This document shows positions 17,567 through 26,659 of a stretch of DNA of 46,340 bases, one piece after another. The notes under the pieces were generated by a model, which saw only the letters and a program-made list of their open reading frames with translations, was not told the origin of the DNA and ran no database searches. Origin of the DNA: Methylocucumis oryzae (lineage in GTDB: Bacteria > Pseudomonadota > Gammaproteobacteria > Methylococcales > Methylomonadaceae); NCBI RefSeq assembly GCF_000963695.1, contig NZ_LAJX01000007.1:3756-50095 (forward strand), read 5' to 3'. Within the stretch, counting starts at the first letter, position 1. Every line of letters begins with the position of its first letter. A program made the position numbers and the translations under genes.

Positions 17567-17822
17567 GATTAATTTCCAAAACCCAACCCTTATTTTTAAC
17601 CTCAGCTATTACGCCGACAACCGGCCTATTTCCATCATGCTGGCCTGGAGATAGCAAATCACGGCTGAAAATTGTTTTGCTGTCTCTGTTTCTTATAAGC
17701 GACATTCTTCCGTGTGATTTTTCCCAATGACAAATATCTCCTTGTTTTGCACTTGGGCAGTTTTTCATTACTGGGTAAGTGTTCCGTATTACTATCAAAT
17801 GCTTTTCTTTAAACATCGACAT
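17553..17822 (-). CDS. Phage hypothetical protein, 89 residues
   Basis: Not recognised. Begins MSMFKEKHLIVIRNTYPV and contains GDICHWEKSHGRMSLIRNRD and a C-terminal GVIAEVKNKGWVLEI strand. ATG 17822 overlaps the upstream gene's end by 14 bases and follows a G-rich stretch; the frame is also open from 17840. Single compact domain by composition. Confidence 0.55.
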   Translation of the reverse strand: MSMFKEKHLIVIRNTYPVMKNCPSAKQGDICHWEKSHGRMSLIRNRDSKTIFSRDLLSPGQHDGNRPVVGVIAEVKNKGWVLEINHVNS

Positions 17823-18108
17823 AATTAACCCCGTCCTCAAATTTTGGCGGCTTCCATTTTTTGTTTAGCGTTCTGTTTACCTGAACCCTGAACAATCCTT
17901 CTTTGTGCCTATACATGCTCATTCTCACCGTGTCGGGTAATATTTGTGGTGGCGGTATAACATCAGCATCATAGTAATATCGCTTACGATAAGCGTCGCA
18001 CCTGTGCCTGCAAACACCTTTAACCTCAACCTCAAGTAATTCGGTTACTTCTTGCGACCATCCTTGACCCACCCTCCTTGAAGTTGGTATTTGTGCGATT
18101 ATTTTCAT
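17809..18108 (-). CDS. Phage hypothetical protein, 99 residues
   Basis: Not recognised. Mixed composition with a strand-rich N terminus (MKIIAQIPTSRRVGQGW), a CRHRCDAYRKRYYYDADV segment with a CxxxC pair, and a basic C-terminal half. The start overlaps the stop of the membrane protein gene by 4 bases, indicating coupled translation. Confidence 0.55.
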   Translation of the reverse strand: MKIIAQIPTSRRVGQGWSQEVTELLEVEVKGVCRHRCDAYRKRYYYDADVIPPPQILPDTVRMSMYRHKEGLFRVQVNRTLNKKWKPPKFEDGVNYVDV

Positions 18109-18314
18109 AAATTAATAACCATTGAGATTGGACTATTGCTAAACGCCCAATAAAGCGTTAACAAACCAAGCACTGCAAATCCTATTGCAAAAAAGGCTTC
18201 ATACTTAGTTATCCGCCCACTAAAACCGTAACAAAAAATCGCACCACCAACAGCAATAAGCAAAAACCAAATCCCTATAATTACTGTTGCGGCAAACCCA
18301 ATAACAGACATCAT
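18105..18314 (-). CDS. Small two-span membrane protein, 69 residues
   Basis: Two hydrophobic helices (about residues 4-30 and 41-60) separated by a short polar loop, consistent with an inner-membrane hairpin. Early phage membrane proteins of this size include exclusion factors, but nothing specific is visible. The ATG overlaps the corrected stop of the Xis-like gene (ATGA at 18311-18314), which supports both gene models. Confidence 0.6.
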   Translation of the reverse strand: MMSVIGFAATVIIGIWFLLIAVGGAIFCYGFSGRITKYEAFFAIGFAVLGLLTLYWAFSNSPISMVINL

Positions 18315-18599
18315 TGTGTTGCTCCATAAGCAGCAATATCAATTCTTGCCCCGCGCGGTCTGCCTCTGCCGCGTTTTTTCAGTCTGTTGTTGGGTTAATT
18401 CTGGCTGCATCGACTTTCTAATGTTTTGTTCCGCAGATGCTTTTGTTGCCATAAACGTGATTAATTGGCTTTTAACAAAACGCCAATCGTCACCTATTTT
18501 AGTTGCCGGAATTTCTCCGGCATTTGCTAATTTCAACAATGCAGCCGGTTTTAAATGCAAAAAATCAGCAGCTATCGCCGTGGTCATGATTTCATCCAT
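18311..18599 (-). CDS. Excisionase-like helix-turn-helix protein, frameshifted C terminus
   Basis: The N-terminal MTTAIAADFLHLKPAALLKL and GEIPATKIGDDWRFVKSQL form a MerR/Xis-type winged helix (HTH_17), as in excisionases and phage regulators. As given, the frame ends at 18339. Removing one base from T6 18374-18379 gives TEKRGRGRPRGARIDIAAYG, an AT-hook-like GRGRPRG tail, and 95 residues. The new stop then overlaps the next ATG exactly. It could direct prophage excision or regulate the operon; the missing integrase is outside the window. Confidence 0.7.
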
Positions 18600-19480
18600 C
18601 TGACAACCCTCCAAACGCGCTTATCAAATCTTTCAACAACGCGGTTATTTCACCATGCATAATCATAAAATCGGCTTCAAACTTGGTGGTTAAATCGTCG
18701 TCATCCTGGTTATCATCTTGCGTTTCAAAGAACTCAAGGCGTTTAAGTGTTAAATCTGCATTTAAAACGAAAGAAACACGGTCATTCCAGGTTAAGCTTA
18801 GTTTTGTGACCGACATGCCGGTTTCGATATGAGCGCCTATTTCATCGCTCGTTAAATCGAGGTGCTTGCATTTAACTACTGACTTTTCGTCATTATCAAT
18901 TTCAAGCTGGCATTCATCATTTGCTTCAAATGATTCTGGAATGGAAGAAAACGTTTTAAGCCAATTTGTCATGACCGCATCAGGTCTATGGTTTGTATTT
19001 ATTGGCACAACAGACAGCGTTCCAAGCGTTTTGCGCAACAGTGTTAAAAACGCTTCGGCTTTTTTAGCTGACGCTGTGTTGATTACAACAAAACCATTCA
19101 GATTATCGATATAGCCTAAAATGCGTTCTTCGACGACAGGCGCATCTGCCAGCATACCAAACGTAATATCTTCTTTAAGTTCACGCTGTTCTTTTTTAGA
19201 AATTGATTTGCCTTTAGCTTTGATTTTTTTGATTTCTTCGGCTAACTTTTTTGTTAACCGCCGATGCAGGCAATACGCGCTTTTCGATGCGCATACAAAG
19301 CATTTCTTGGCCTTCATTGAGCATCACTGTTAAATTATCGCCTGTCGCTGTTTCGACCGGCTCTACCCAACCTACTTGCTCTGATTGATGTGGGCCAATG
19401 GGGTTGGCTGCGTATTCGCTTAAGCAAATGTCTTCTTGCGTGGGTTCTATTAAGACAAAAGGGGAAATGTTTTTGAACAT
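18592..19480 (-). CDS. rdgC: Recombination-associated protein RdgC, frameshifted
   Basis: RdgC forms a ring on DNA and limits RecA loading. The N-terminal piece has the family pattern FKNISPFVL, EQVGWVEPVE, LCMRIEKRVLPASAVN; the C-terminal piece has LKEDITFGMLA, VVINTASAKKAEAFL, CKHLDLTSDEIGAHIETG and VTKLSLTWNDRVSFVL. One extra base in T6 19247-19252 separates them. Correcting it gives VNKKLAEEIKKIKAK and 295 residues, close to the family's usual length of about 300. A phage-borne RdgC next to RecT and an exonuclease may steer recombination away from host RecA. Confidence 0.9.
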
Positions 19481-19770
19481 TATTTAATACTCCTAATTAA
19501 ATCGTCGTATTTAATGCGATTATTAGATTCTTCCACGTTAACTAGCTCAAAATCGTAATCAGATTCAATCAATCCAAGTGGATTTCCTGGGTGAGTGCAT
19601 ATATAGCACGGCGGGTTAATGTGACAACTACATGAGGAATCTTGATTTAAAAAATCAAGATAATCAGATTCAGCGTCTTCTGTCAGAACTTTAACTAATA
19701 TCTGATTTTCTTTTTTTCTAGGATTAAAAAGATTAAAAAGCAATTTTAATATCGTTAACATCTTAGCCAC
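19480..19770 (-). CDS. Small cysteine-rich phage protein
   Basis: 96 residues. The N terminus is basic and amphipathic (LLFNLFNPRKKENQ). A cysteine-rich segment, SCSCHINPPCYICTHPGNP, could bind a metal and is a pattern I associate with proteins beside phage recombination genes. No function known. The stop overlaps the rdgC start by one base, and the start overlaps the end of recT. Confidence 0.6.
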   Translation of the reverse strand: MAKMLTILKLLFNLFNPRKKENQILVKVLTEDAESDYLDFLNQDSSCSCHINPPCYICTHPGNPLGLIESDYDFELVNVEESNNRIKYDDLIRSIK

Positions 19771-20927
19771 CTAATCTAGCGCGGGCATCATCAATATAGG
19801 CAACATATTTATCATACTCATCAATGTCTAGCTGTGTTAAAACAGCATTTAAACTGTCAATCGACGTTGCCGCGTTGATTTCGTCGATGATTGGGTTGTT
19901 GGTTGAATTAATTTTGTTATTAGTTTTTTCTTGCTGTGTTATTGGCGCTGTAGCTTGTGGATTGCTCTCGCCTGGCTCCGTTAGTTCTAGCTTTTTCCGC
20001 GTCCACTCGGCTGACGCGTGTTTTTTATCCTTACCGGTTAATTTATTAAGTTTCGGGTAATAATGCAGTAAGGTCTTCGACTGTTTCGGCTGCATCGATG
20101 CTGGAAATTAAATCGCTTTCTTCATTTACAGTAATATCGATGACCATGCCTTCGTCGGCGGTTTTAATGTAATCTACTTTTATTCCATCTTCAGTTTTAT
20201 CGTCAGCGGCTAATATCATTGCAACTCTGCTATCACCTATAGGTAACACCTTAGCTATTTTTTTTATCGCTTTTGCTTGCGCCATTTCGACATACCAGTT
20301 TGCCCATATTCCAATTGGCAACCCTTTACTCAAGCGCTCCTTATCATCGGGTTTTGTATATTGATTATCTTTTTGGTTAGGTGAAAATAACCTAAGTTTT
20401 TCAATTACTTTTTTACTAACAAAAGTCGAATACTCGTCTTTTGTGACTACATTACGCGATACAACATAAATCCCGCGTAAGTTATGAAAAACCCAATCCC
20501 TATCACCTTCGTCACGACTATCAAAATTAGCATTAAGCGCGACTTTATTGTCCCAACCATCAAACGACATACTAAATTCATCGCATAGATAAACCGGAAA
20601 AGCTTTTACTTGCCAGCCTGCGCGATAAAGCAGTTGTATAAAACCTTTGTAACCTATTTGTAGTTGTGCGCTATCACCATAAGCCACTAAATAAGCGTGA
20701 CCTATATTTTTATCGACATTCAAGTCTGCCATTGCAATACCGACCAATGCTTGCACAATCGAATCCGGGCGGCATCGGTTAAGCGAAGAGTCTGACGCTA
20801 TCACTAACGATGCGGCTAAAAACCGCTTAGCTTTTTGTTCGTCACCAAGCAGTGAATTTATTTGTTTTTGTGCATTTAATAAAAACGGTTTAATTTGATT
20901 TTGACGTGCAATTAATGCGTTACTCAT
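19763..20927 (-). CDS. recT: RecT-family single-strand annealing protein, frameshifted C terminus
   Basis: RecT anneals complementary single strands produced by its partner exonuclease. The core is present: RFLAASLVIASDS, SIVQALVGIAMADLNVD, LQIGYKGFIQLLYRAGW and the C-terminal WYVEMAQAKAIKKIAKVLP. The frame stops at 20046 after LLPET. Removing one base from TTT 20051-20053 continues it as LLPELNKLTGKDKKHASAEW to 19763, giving 387 residues with a longer polar tail than typical RecT (about 270-300). The tail may be a linker or an interaction module. The start overlaps the exonuclease stop. Confidence 0.87.
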
Positions 20928-21825
20928 ATTTATTACCTATAGTTGTTATTTCTGTGTTGTCTGAACCGGATTGCAAATAAAATCGTCTATTGTCTAAAAG
21001 GTCTTGTACCTCTAATTCGGCCTGCTCAATCCAGGCTGGGTCAATCTTGATTACGCGCACCATGTTAGGTGGCGTAGAGCTGACAAATATTAAATAGCTA
21101 TCACGTACATCTTTACCAAGTTCGCGTCTTACGGCATTGCGTAGCGCAGCGCTCCAGTGATAGCGGTACTTGATGATGTGGCTACGAATAGTCGCGTTGC
21201 TGAACTCTTTTTGACCTAAAGCTATGGTTTTAAGGTCGTAGTCGTCACCAACATCTTCTAAATCAATATCCAACCTACATTTAAGAATTAAACCTTCAAC
21301 CTTAGCAAACAATGACCGCTCTTTAATGCCTTGGTTGATGATGTCTCCGCAAATAGCGGTAACATTGGTCGCCATGCGTTCAGCTTTTTTGAATTCTTCA
21401 GCATCAATAATCGCTTTTTGCCGATGTTCTTGTTTAAAAATTGATTCAGCATTGGCAACGCTCATGCCGGTTTTTGCTTTGCCTTCAAAGCGTGGCATAA
21501 CGACATATCGATTAAACACATCATGCGGTTCTAGCACCATTGTGTGTACCAGAGAGCCAAGTTGCAGGCTTGGCGATGACATGGCAAATAGGTGTTTATT
21601 GTCTAAATGCTTATTGCTCTCAGCCAATAAAGGCAAATTAGAGCCGCTAATGCCTGGCAACGCGTGGTACACCTCATTTGGTATATCAACACCTTTTGCA
21701 CCGGCCTCTAAGCATTCTTCAATGCTTAGAAGGCCACGCGTGATTAGCGATTCTGGTGGGATTAACTCTTCTGGCTCTTCAGTTAATTCCCCGAATCCGA
21801 AAGGGTCAGTGTTATCTATCCACAC
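20920..21825 (-). CDS. RecE-like exonuclease (PD-(D/E)XK nuclease)
   Basis: 301 residues, corresponding to the C-terminal nuclease domain of exonuclease VIII. Markers are GISGSNLP, the LGSLVHTMVLEP helix, FAKVEGLILKCRLDIDL and DDYDLKTIALG, which carry the D-x(n)-(D/E)-x-K metal-binding site, and a late YHWSAAL motif. It degrades 5' ends at double-strand breaks to make substrate for RecT, encoded immediately downstream with an 8-base overlap. Intact frame. Confidence 0.9.
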   Translation of the reverse strand: MWIDNTDPFGFGELTEEPEELIPPESLITRGLLSIEECLEAGAKGVDIPNEVYHALPGISGSNLPLLAESNKHLDNKHLFAMSSPSLQLGSLVHTMVLEPHDVFNRYVVMPRFEGKAKTGMSVANAESIFKQEHRQKAIIDAEEFKKAERMATNVTAICGDIINQGIKERSLFAKVEGLILKCRLDIDLEDVGDDYDLKTIALGQKEFSNATIRSHIIKYRYHWSAALRNAVRRELGKDVRDSYLIFVSSTPPNMVRVIKIDPAWIEQAELEVQDLLDNRRFYLQSGSDNTEITTIGNKYE

Positions 21826-21839
21826 GGAACACCTCCAGC

Positions 21840-23004
21840 TTATCCAGCGTTTGATAGAAACTTTTTTTCGTTTTCATCAAGCAAACCGGATTGCTCGGCT
21901 TTTGCGAAAATACCTTTTAGGCGTCGTTCAAAAAAACCTAAAAGTTGTTGGTCTGTAAAATGATTCGGATGATTTGCTTTAAATGTAGCTGTTAACGCCA
22001 CCTCGCCAACTTGCAACTTTTGTTGCGGTGCGGCTACCGGTTGTGTTTTAACCAGCTCTGTTCGGTTTTCAGGCAGGTCAACAGGTTGTTGTTCAACTTT
22101 AGCTTGCTGTGCCGCTTTTTTAGAGGCTATTTCATCGGCTTTCTCGCGCCTTTTTTAATTCCGCCTCGACTAGCTCAATTAATTTAGCCATAAACACCTG
22201 TTCATCAGCTAAAAACGCATCGCCCAGGTATTCTTTTGTGATTGGAGGGTTAATACCCTCCTTGAAACACTCGTTATTGATTATTAAAACGCGCTTATCG
22301 ATTAGCGATTGAATGCGCACGGCGTCATATAATCGAGTGTTAAGCGCTTCCTGCGCTCTCTTTGTTAACTTTCCGCTAGGAGTTATGCTGCTTAGCAACA
22401 CCAGAGCTGAAATATCCATTTTTCTTAAATCAGCCGTTATTTTGCTTTCATCGTAAAGTTTGGTTAGCTCTTCGATTAAAAGCGTTCTAACGGTGGCTAA
22501 ACGCTCTTTTTTGCGTTCATCAAAAATAGCCAACATCGATTTTCTAGCTTCACCAAGCAATTTTATTCTTTTGGTAGCATCGTTTTTCCAAGCCGATACT
22601 TCAGCAGTTTCTGCGTCAAAAACTTGTTTAACAAAGCCAAGCAGCGCTTTTTCGGATTTGTTAATCTTTGTCCCAAGCTCGATTATTTGTTTTTCGCCTT
22701 CGTCGGATTCTTCCGGCACTAAGCCAGACACTTTTGCGACAAATTCATCAACTTTCGCTAAGTACGACGGATTTGTTCTAAAATCGCTGGGTAACGACTC
22801 AGGAAAAACACCATCAATAACAACCAACTGTTTTGGCTGTTCTTCAATTAACTTAACGATGATATTGCCTTTTTTGACAACACCAAGGTTTCTAAACGCC
22901 TCTGATTCAAAAGCCACGCGTTTGGCTTTGGCTTCACTTTCTGCGCTTACAACTGTTATAAAGTCATCGCCTTTTGCTGTTGGTATGGTTACTTGAAATT
23001 GCAT
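21840..23004 (-). CDS. DUF1351 family phage protein, frameshifted
   Basis: The family is found beside phage exonuclease/annealing genes and is mostly coiled-coil. Typical segments are KQLVVIDGVFPESLPSDFRT, IIELGTKINKSEKALLGFVK and AWKNDATKRIKLLGEARKS. The frame closes at 22132. One base removed from T6 22151-22156 continues it through AELKRREKADEIASKKA into a proline/glutamine linker and a charged C-terminal helix, ending at 21840 (387 residues). This also closes an otherwise unexplained 300-base gap. Role inferred: support of RecE/RecT recombination. Confidence 0.8.
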
Positions 23005-23011
23005 GACAACC

Positions 23012-23170
23012 TCACAGGTAGGTCAGTGATAATGCAATCATGGTAATTATTGCCACGATAAAGCATTTAATTTGAATTGTTGGTTTAGCGGCTCGTTTAT
23101 AAGCATGTTGCCATGCTAGTAAATCAAGCTCAGATAACATGTCTGGTGCTAAATTAGCTTGTGGTTTCAT
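23012..23170 (-). CDS. Small tail-anchored membrane protein, 52 residues
   Basis: A polar N-terminal part (MKPQANLAPDMLSELD) then one C-terminal membrane helix (IKCFIVAIITMIALSLTYL). ATG 23170 follows GAGGAC at a good distance; the frame extends upstream to 23200 but lacks a better start. Second gene of the leftward operon. Function unknown. Confidence 0.55.
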   Translation of the reverse strand: MKPQANLAPDMLSELDLLAWQHAYKRAAKPTIQIKCFIVAIITMIALSLTYL

Positions 23171-23172
23171 AA

Positions 23173-23352
23173 TTAAGTCCTCTTTGTCCAATACGCCCAA
23201 TCAAATGGCTGGGCTGTTTTTTGTTGTATTGGGCCGCAAAACCGTTCTATTTTCATATCAGATTCGCGGCGGTATATTTCAACGCCGTGCTGCCTGATGG
23301 CAATCGTGGCGTTGGGTAGTTTTTTGGCGAGTAATTCGCCTAATTCGGTCAT
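23173..23352 (-). CDS. Small phage protein, 59 residues, first gene of the left operon
   Basis: Begins MTELGELLAKKLPNATIAI, with a GVEIYRRESDMKIERF middle, and ends AYWTKRT. Soluble, not recognised. ATG 23352 is chosen for its upstream GGTGA. It is the first gene after the long structured leader of the leftward promoter, where lambdoid phages often keep short regulators; this is only positional. Confidence 0.55.
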   Translation of the reverse strand: MTELGELLAKKLPNATIAIRQHGVEIYRRESDMKIERFCGPIQQKTAQPFDWAYWTKRT

Positions 23353-23383
23353 TACAATCACCTACTTTCATTATTTATCTCAC

Positions 23384-23453
23384 CCTTAACATTCCCCGGT
23401 TAAGGTCGGGTTTTGAAACAAAACTTACCAAAAAGACCCCGGCGAACCGGGGT
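23384..23453 (-). promoter_or_regulatory. Two hairpins in the leftward operon leader
   Basis: On the transcribed (minus) strand, the first hairpin has stem ACCCCGG/CCGGGGT and a UUCG loop (23436-23453), followed by CTTTTT, so it resembles a terminator. The second (CCTTAAC 23384-23390 with GTTAAGG 23399-23405) follows it. Both lie between the promoter at 23491-23519 and the first gene. This looks like an attenuator or antitermination (nut/put-like) leader; no N-like protein was found. Confidence 0.55.
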
Positions 23454-23490
23454 GAAGCGAGGTAAACAGACTTGCGCTCTGTTGGCAAGA

Positions 23491-23519
23491 ATAATAGATA
23501 CATAACGTATCTATGTCAA
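23491..23519 (-). promoter_or_regulatory. Leftward early promoter with repressor operator
   Basis: On the minus strand a perfect -35 TTGACA (23514-23519) is separated by 17 bases from -10 TATTAT (23491-23496). The spacer is almost entirely the palindrome TAGATAC-N5-GTATCTA (23495-23513). The half-sites match those at the repressor and cro promoters, so this is almost certainly the prophage repressor's left operator. A degenerate second site, AATAC-N5-GTTAT, lies at 23528-23542. Confidence 0.85.
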
Positions 23520-23636
23520 ACAAAATAAATACAAAACGTTATCTTTATTTTCCGTATTATCTTTTTTATAAATAAAAACAAATGCTTAAATTTTTTTAAA
23601 ATCGATAAAAATTACTTTTATCAAAATTTTAGGCAT

Positions 23637-23664
23637 AAAAAAAACCGCCGTGAGGCGGTTTTTT
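23637..23664. terminator. Bidirectional terminator
   Basis: AAAACCGCC (23641-23649) and GGCGGTTTT (23654-23662) form a 9-bp stem with a GTGA loop. There are T or A tracts on both sides, so it can act in both directions. It ends the lysogenic operon coming from the right. The AT-rich stretch 23543-23636 shows nothing else. Confidence 0.85.
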
Positions 23665-23685
23665 AAAGGTTGTTTAATTTATAGG

Positions 23686-24060
23686 TTAAACAAAATTGAC
23701 TTGATTCGGCGTCGATTTTTTTGTGCTAATTAGTTGTTGAACTGATGCTTTAATTGATGAACTAGTTTGTTCGCTCAATCTACGACGAATTGCAGTAGCA
23801 ATAACTCGTGATATATGACCAGAGTTCTGGCTAAAGCTAATTTTTATCCTATTTGAGAACCACTCAAGACCGTTTTCCTCAACAAGCACAGCAAACAATT
23901 CATCTGCATAAGATTCCGAAATAGAAATAACATTAGTTAAATCTATATTAACAATGTTATTAGCCGCTTCTTGTTGTACTTGATACCTAAGATTGCGAGC
24001 GCTAAATCTTGATGCTAAATCGGTTCCGTCTGGTTTAATTATTAAGTGCGTCTTATTCAT
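23686..24060 (-). CDS. STAS-like domain protein (DUF4325)
   Basis: 124 residues from ATG 24060, chosen because GAGG lies 7 bases upstream; the frame opens at 24066. The core NIVNIDLTNVISISESYADELFAVLVEENG, shown here in the family's order of strand, helix start and S-x-x-ADEL motif, matches the STAS-like DUF4325 family. The fold resembles anti-anti-sigma factors. It overlaps the GHKL ATPase gene, and the two families are commonly adjacent. By analogy with anti-sigma/anti-anti-sigma pairs the ATPase may phosphorylate or bind it; this is inference. Last gene of the lysogenic operon. Confidence 0.75.
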   Translation of the reverse strand: MNKTHLIIKPDGTDLASRFSARNLRYQVQQEAANNIVNIDLTNVISISESYADELFAVLVEENGLEWFSNRIKISFSQNSGHISRVIATAIRRRLSEQTSSSIKASVQQLISTKKSTPNQVNFV

Positions 24061-25027
24061 AATCATACCTCATTAGCTCTTCAATAGATGAAATAGCTTC
24101 ATCTGGGGTGTTGTTATTTTTATATTGTGTAGCTTGTTGCGTATTAAACCTGCACGCTAAGGCTACACCTTTCCAATGTGGACTATCGGAATAAAAGTGT
24201 TGACCATCTCTAATATGCAAAGTGCAATTACCACTTGCAAGCCAAAGAAAGCCATTGTAATTGTTTACTAGCTTTACTAATTTTGCAAGACCTAATCCCA
24301 AATGATGATTTTCACTTACTTTGGGTTTACCTATTTTATTAGGCATCGGACTACCAATAGTATCTGGCGGTAAAGATTGTTTCCAATCATCATTAGTACA
24401 TTTTTTGGTTGAGTTGCCTTCGATAATACACCACTCAATAGCTTCTTTATCAGTGTTAATATGCTTTCCGATGCTACTACTTTGCAACTCTTTAAGAAAT
24501 CCTAATCCGCAGTCGGCGAGTGCAAATTCAAAAAAATAAGAGCAAGAACTTTTATCTTGCCATTTTTGAGCCATAGAGAAGCCCGTGCTTTTACCGTGCG
24601 ACCACACATTGTCATGTAAATCTCCAACTACATTGCACAAGTCATGCATAAACTCAGGCAAATTGCAGTTAGTAAATATATGACGAATACAATTGTTTAT
24701 AGTATTAGTCGCTTTATCAGTATCATCAACGCTATTTAATAAAACCAACTGGCTATAATTTGCTCCAGAATTAATTCTAGGGTAAGGATAGTTATCACAG
24801 TTGCTTAATACCTTTTCCAAACAGATTGCTTGTGAGTATGAGCAATGACTTGGGTTTTCAAAGATTAATTTATCAAATGTGATGTTTTTATGTTTTGCAT
24901 ACGCTGCTAATGTTGCCCAATATCCAGGGACAATAAAGCCATCAGAAATTGTTGGTTTTACAGGTTGATTAATAATCAATTCATCAAATAAAAATTCGTT
25001 TAATCCTTTAATCTTCGATATTGTCAT
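24053..25027 (-). CDS. GHKL (histidine-kinase-like) ATPase
   Basis: 324 residues with an N-terminal helical region (1-120) of unknown fold and a C-terminal Bergerat-type ATP site. The N-box-like region is GDLHDNVWSH (D136, N140, H144), the G1 box is LADCGLGF (D172-G176), and the G2 box is HHLGLGLAKL (244-247). No phosphoacceptor histidine domain or membrane segment, so it is not a classical sensor kinase. The partner is the STAS-like protein encoded just downstream with a short overlap. It is transcribed with the phage repressor, so it should be made in the lysogen. Confidence 0.78.
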   Translation of the reverse strand: MTISKIKGLNEFLFDELIINQPVKPTISDGFIVPGYWATLAAYAKHKNITFDKLIFENPSHCSYSQAICLEKVLSNCDNYPYPRINSGANYSQLVLLNSVDDTDKATNTINNCIRHIFTNCNLPEFMHDLCNVVGDLHDNVWSHGKSTGFSMAQKWQDKSSCSYFFEFALADCGLGFLKELQSSSIGKHINTDKEAIEWCIIEGNSTKKCTNDDWKQSLPPDTIGSPMPNKIGKPKVSENHHLGLGLAKLVKLVNNYNGFLWLASGNCTLHIRDGQHFYSDSPHWKGVALACRFNTQQATQYKNNNTPDEAISSIEELMRYDYE

Positions 25028-25034
25028 GGAATTA

Positions 25035-25913
25035 CTAAGCAGCTTCTTTTTGAATAATTAACTCAGCCAGCTCTTTAGCTGATGGTCGTTTAACTACGCT
25101 TAAATTAATCGTGTGAGCGATTTCGGTCAGGTTATTAAAATGATTTTCGGCTTCACTGGTGGTGTCGTTATCCAATGCAACTAACAATTCAAATTCCTGG
25201 TCGCTACTAATAACCTCTGATTCTCTTGTTTTTTTTAATACTTCTAATTCAAGCAATTTAGCTTGTGCGCCTTTAAACGCCGCTTTAATTTGCTTCACAT
25301 TAAAATTGGCTAAATTGGCGTTATATTTTTCACCCAGGTAATCGATAGTGATAATACCTTTGTTTACAGCAACCTGTTGTTGCCAGCGCCCGTTAAATTT
25401 TGGGTTAATGGCTATAGTCAGTTCTTTGATTTGCTTAATCAGATTAATCGTATGTTTATCATCATCTTCATCAACCGTTATGCCATTGATTTCTTGCAAA
25501 GGCTTATCGACCAGTTCGCCGCTATACAAACTAGAAAATTGAGTTAGCGCTTGGAATAACACCCCTTCCATACCCGCATTTGACCGGGTTGACTGCACAT
25601 CACCCAAATAAACGCCATTTAACGGCGGCTGCCATTGCTCAACACTATGCCCATTATTTAAATAGTTGTTTGCATCATCGATTAGCGTCATAATTAAGTT
25701 GTTAATGCGGTCAGCGTGAATGCTGTACATACATTGAAGCTTGGCGTCGGATAATGTTTTTATGACACAGCTTGTTCCAGATGACTCTTGAGCTAAGATA
25801 GCAATCGTTAAGCGTTCGCCGGAGCCGACAATTGGCTCAAAATAGACAGGCCTTAATTTTGCCGAATAGTCCGGCATCGGCGGAGCAAGTGACGTTATGG
25901 CATCAAAAATCAT
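25035..25913 (-). CDS. DUF3037-like partner of the HipA-like kinase
   Basis: 292 residues. The N-terminal third (YSAKLRPVYFEPIVGSGERL, then TIAILAQESSG) follows the pattern of DUF3037, a family usually encoded next to short HipA-like kinases. The remainder is mostly helical with no named domain. The start overlaps the kinase stop (ATGA), so the two products are made together. Family assignment is by motif pattern only and needs a profile search. Role unknown; it could be the kinase's regulator or substrate. Confidence 0.5.
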   Translation of the reverse strand: MIFDAITSLAPPMPDYSAKLRPVYFEPIVGSGERLTIAILAQESSGTSCVIKTLSDAKLQCMYSIHADRINNLIMTLIDDANNYLNNGHSVEQWQPPLNGVYLGDVQSTRSNAGMEGVLFQALTQFSSLYSGELVDKPLQEINGITVDEDDDKHTINLIKQIKELTIAINPKFNGRWQQQVAVNKGIITIDYLGEKYNANLANFNVKQIKAAFKGAQAKLLELEVLKKTRESEVISSDQEFELLVALDNDTTSEAENHFNNLTEIAHTINLSVVKRPSAKELAELIIQKEAA

Positions 25914-26659
25914 AATAGCGACTGTTGTGAGGTAGATATTTTTTGTTGAGTGATAGGCAATAGATAATGCACTCTTTTCCTTAAAAATTCTACTATGTCG
26001 GCTAGCAATTGTGATTCGGTTTTGTTATTAACATCGATAATTCGCTTAGCAATGGCCGTAGGCAATTCGCTATCAAAACTTTGCAAAGTCATGTGCAGTT
26101 GTTGCTTTAATCGCTGCCGACCAAGGTCGTCTTCTTTTTTTATTGTCGCAAGCCTGATATTTAGCAATACATTACGGATAGGGGCGTCGGGGGCAAAAGG
26201 CAGTCGCATAGCGCGATTATGGTCGATTAAATAGAACTGGTTTCCCCCGTCATAAAGGATATTACCCGCGTTTCTATCATCGTTAGCAATCCATTCGTCG
26301 AATTGAATTGCTTTTTGAATCTCAGACCAATTAGCTATTTTATGTATCAGTTGGGTATAGGCTTGTGGGTTAGCTGTTGATAGCCGCCTGGTTAAATCCG
26401 GGTATTTCATGTCAACCGAGGCAAACCAAACATCATTGTTTTCATCAACCGCCGCAATTGGCTCAGGGATGGGTAAGCCTAATTCTATACCTAGCAATGA
26501 GGCCATTACCTCAACCCAAAATTCTAATTCATTAAGTTTTTTGGCATAGGCGGTTAATTCATACCGGTAATCATTTAGCGCTACTTTTACAATTTGAGCG
26601 CCGTATTTACCGTTTTCAGCGGGCTTAATCGTGTTAACTATTCTTCCGATTCTTATCAT
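25910..26659 (-). CDS. HipA-like serine/threonine kinase (short form)
   Basis: 249 residues, much shorter than HipA (about 440) and lacking its N-terminal subdomain. The catalytic core is clear: a likely ATP-binding lysine in GAQIVKVAL (K25), the catalytic loop FDEWIANDDRNAGNILY (aspartate and asparagines at 126-133), and the metal-binding segment YLIDHNRAM (D146). The ATG at 26659 lies inside the end of the repressor gene and follows AAGG. HipA kinases act as growth-arresting toxins by phosphorylating tRNA-charging enzymes; short forms with DUF3037 have no established target. Transcribed with the prophage repressor. Confidence 0.82.
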   Translation of the reverse strand: MIRIGRIVNTIKPAENGKYGAQIVKVALNDYRYELTAYAKKLNELEFWVEVMASLLGIELGLPIPEPIAAVDENNDVWFASVDMKYPDLTRRLSTANPQAYTQLIHKIANWSEIQKAIQFDEWIANDDRNAGNILYDGGNQFYLIDHNRAMRLPFAPDAPIRNVLLNIRLATIKKEDDLGRQRLKQQLHMTLQSFDSELPTAIAKRIIDVNNKTESQLLADIVEFLRKRVHYLLPITQQKISTSQQSLL

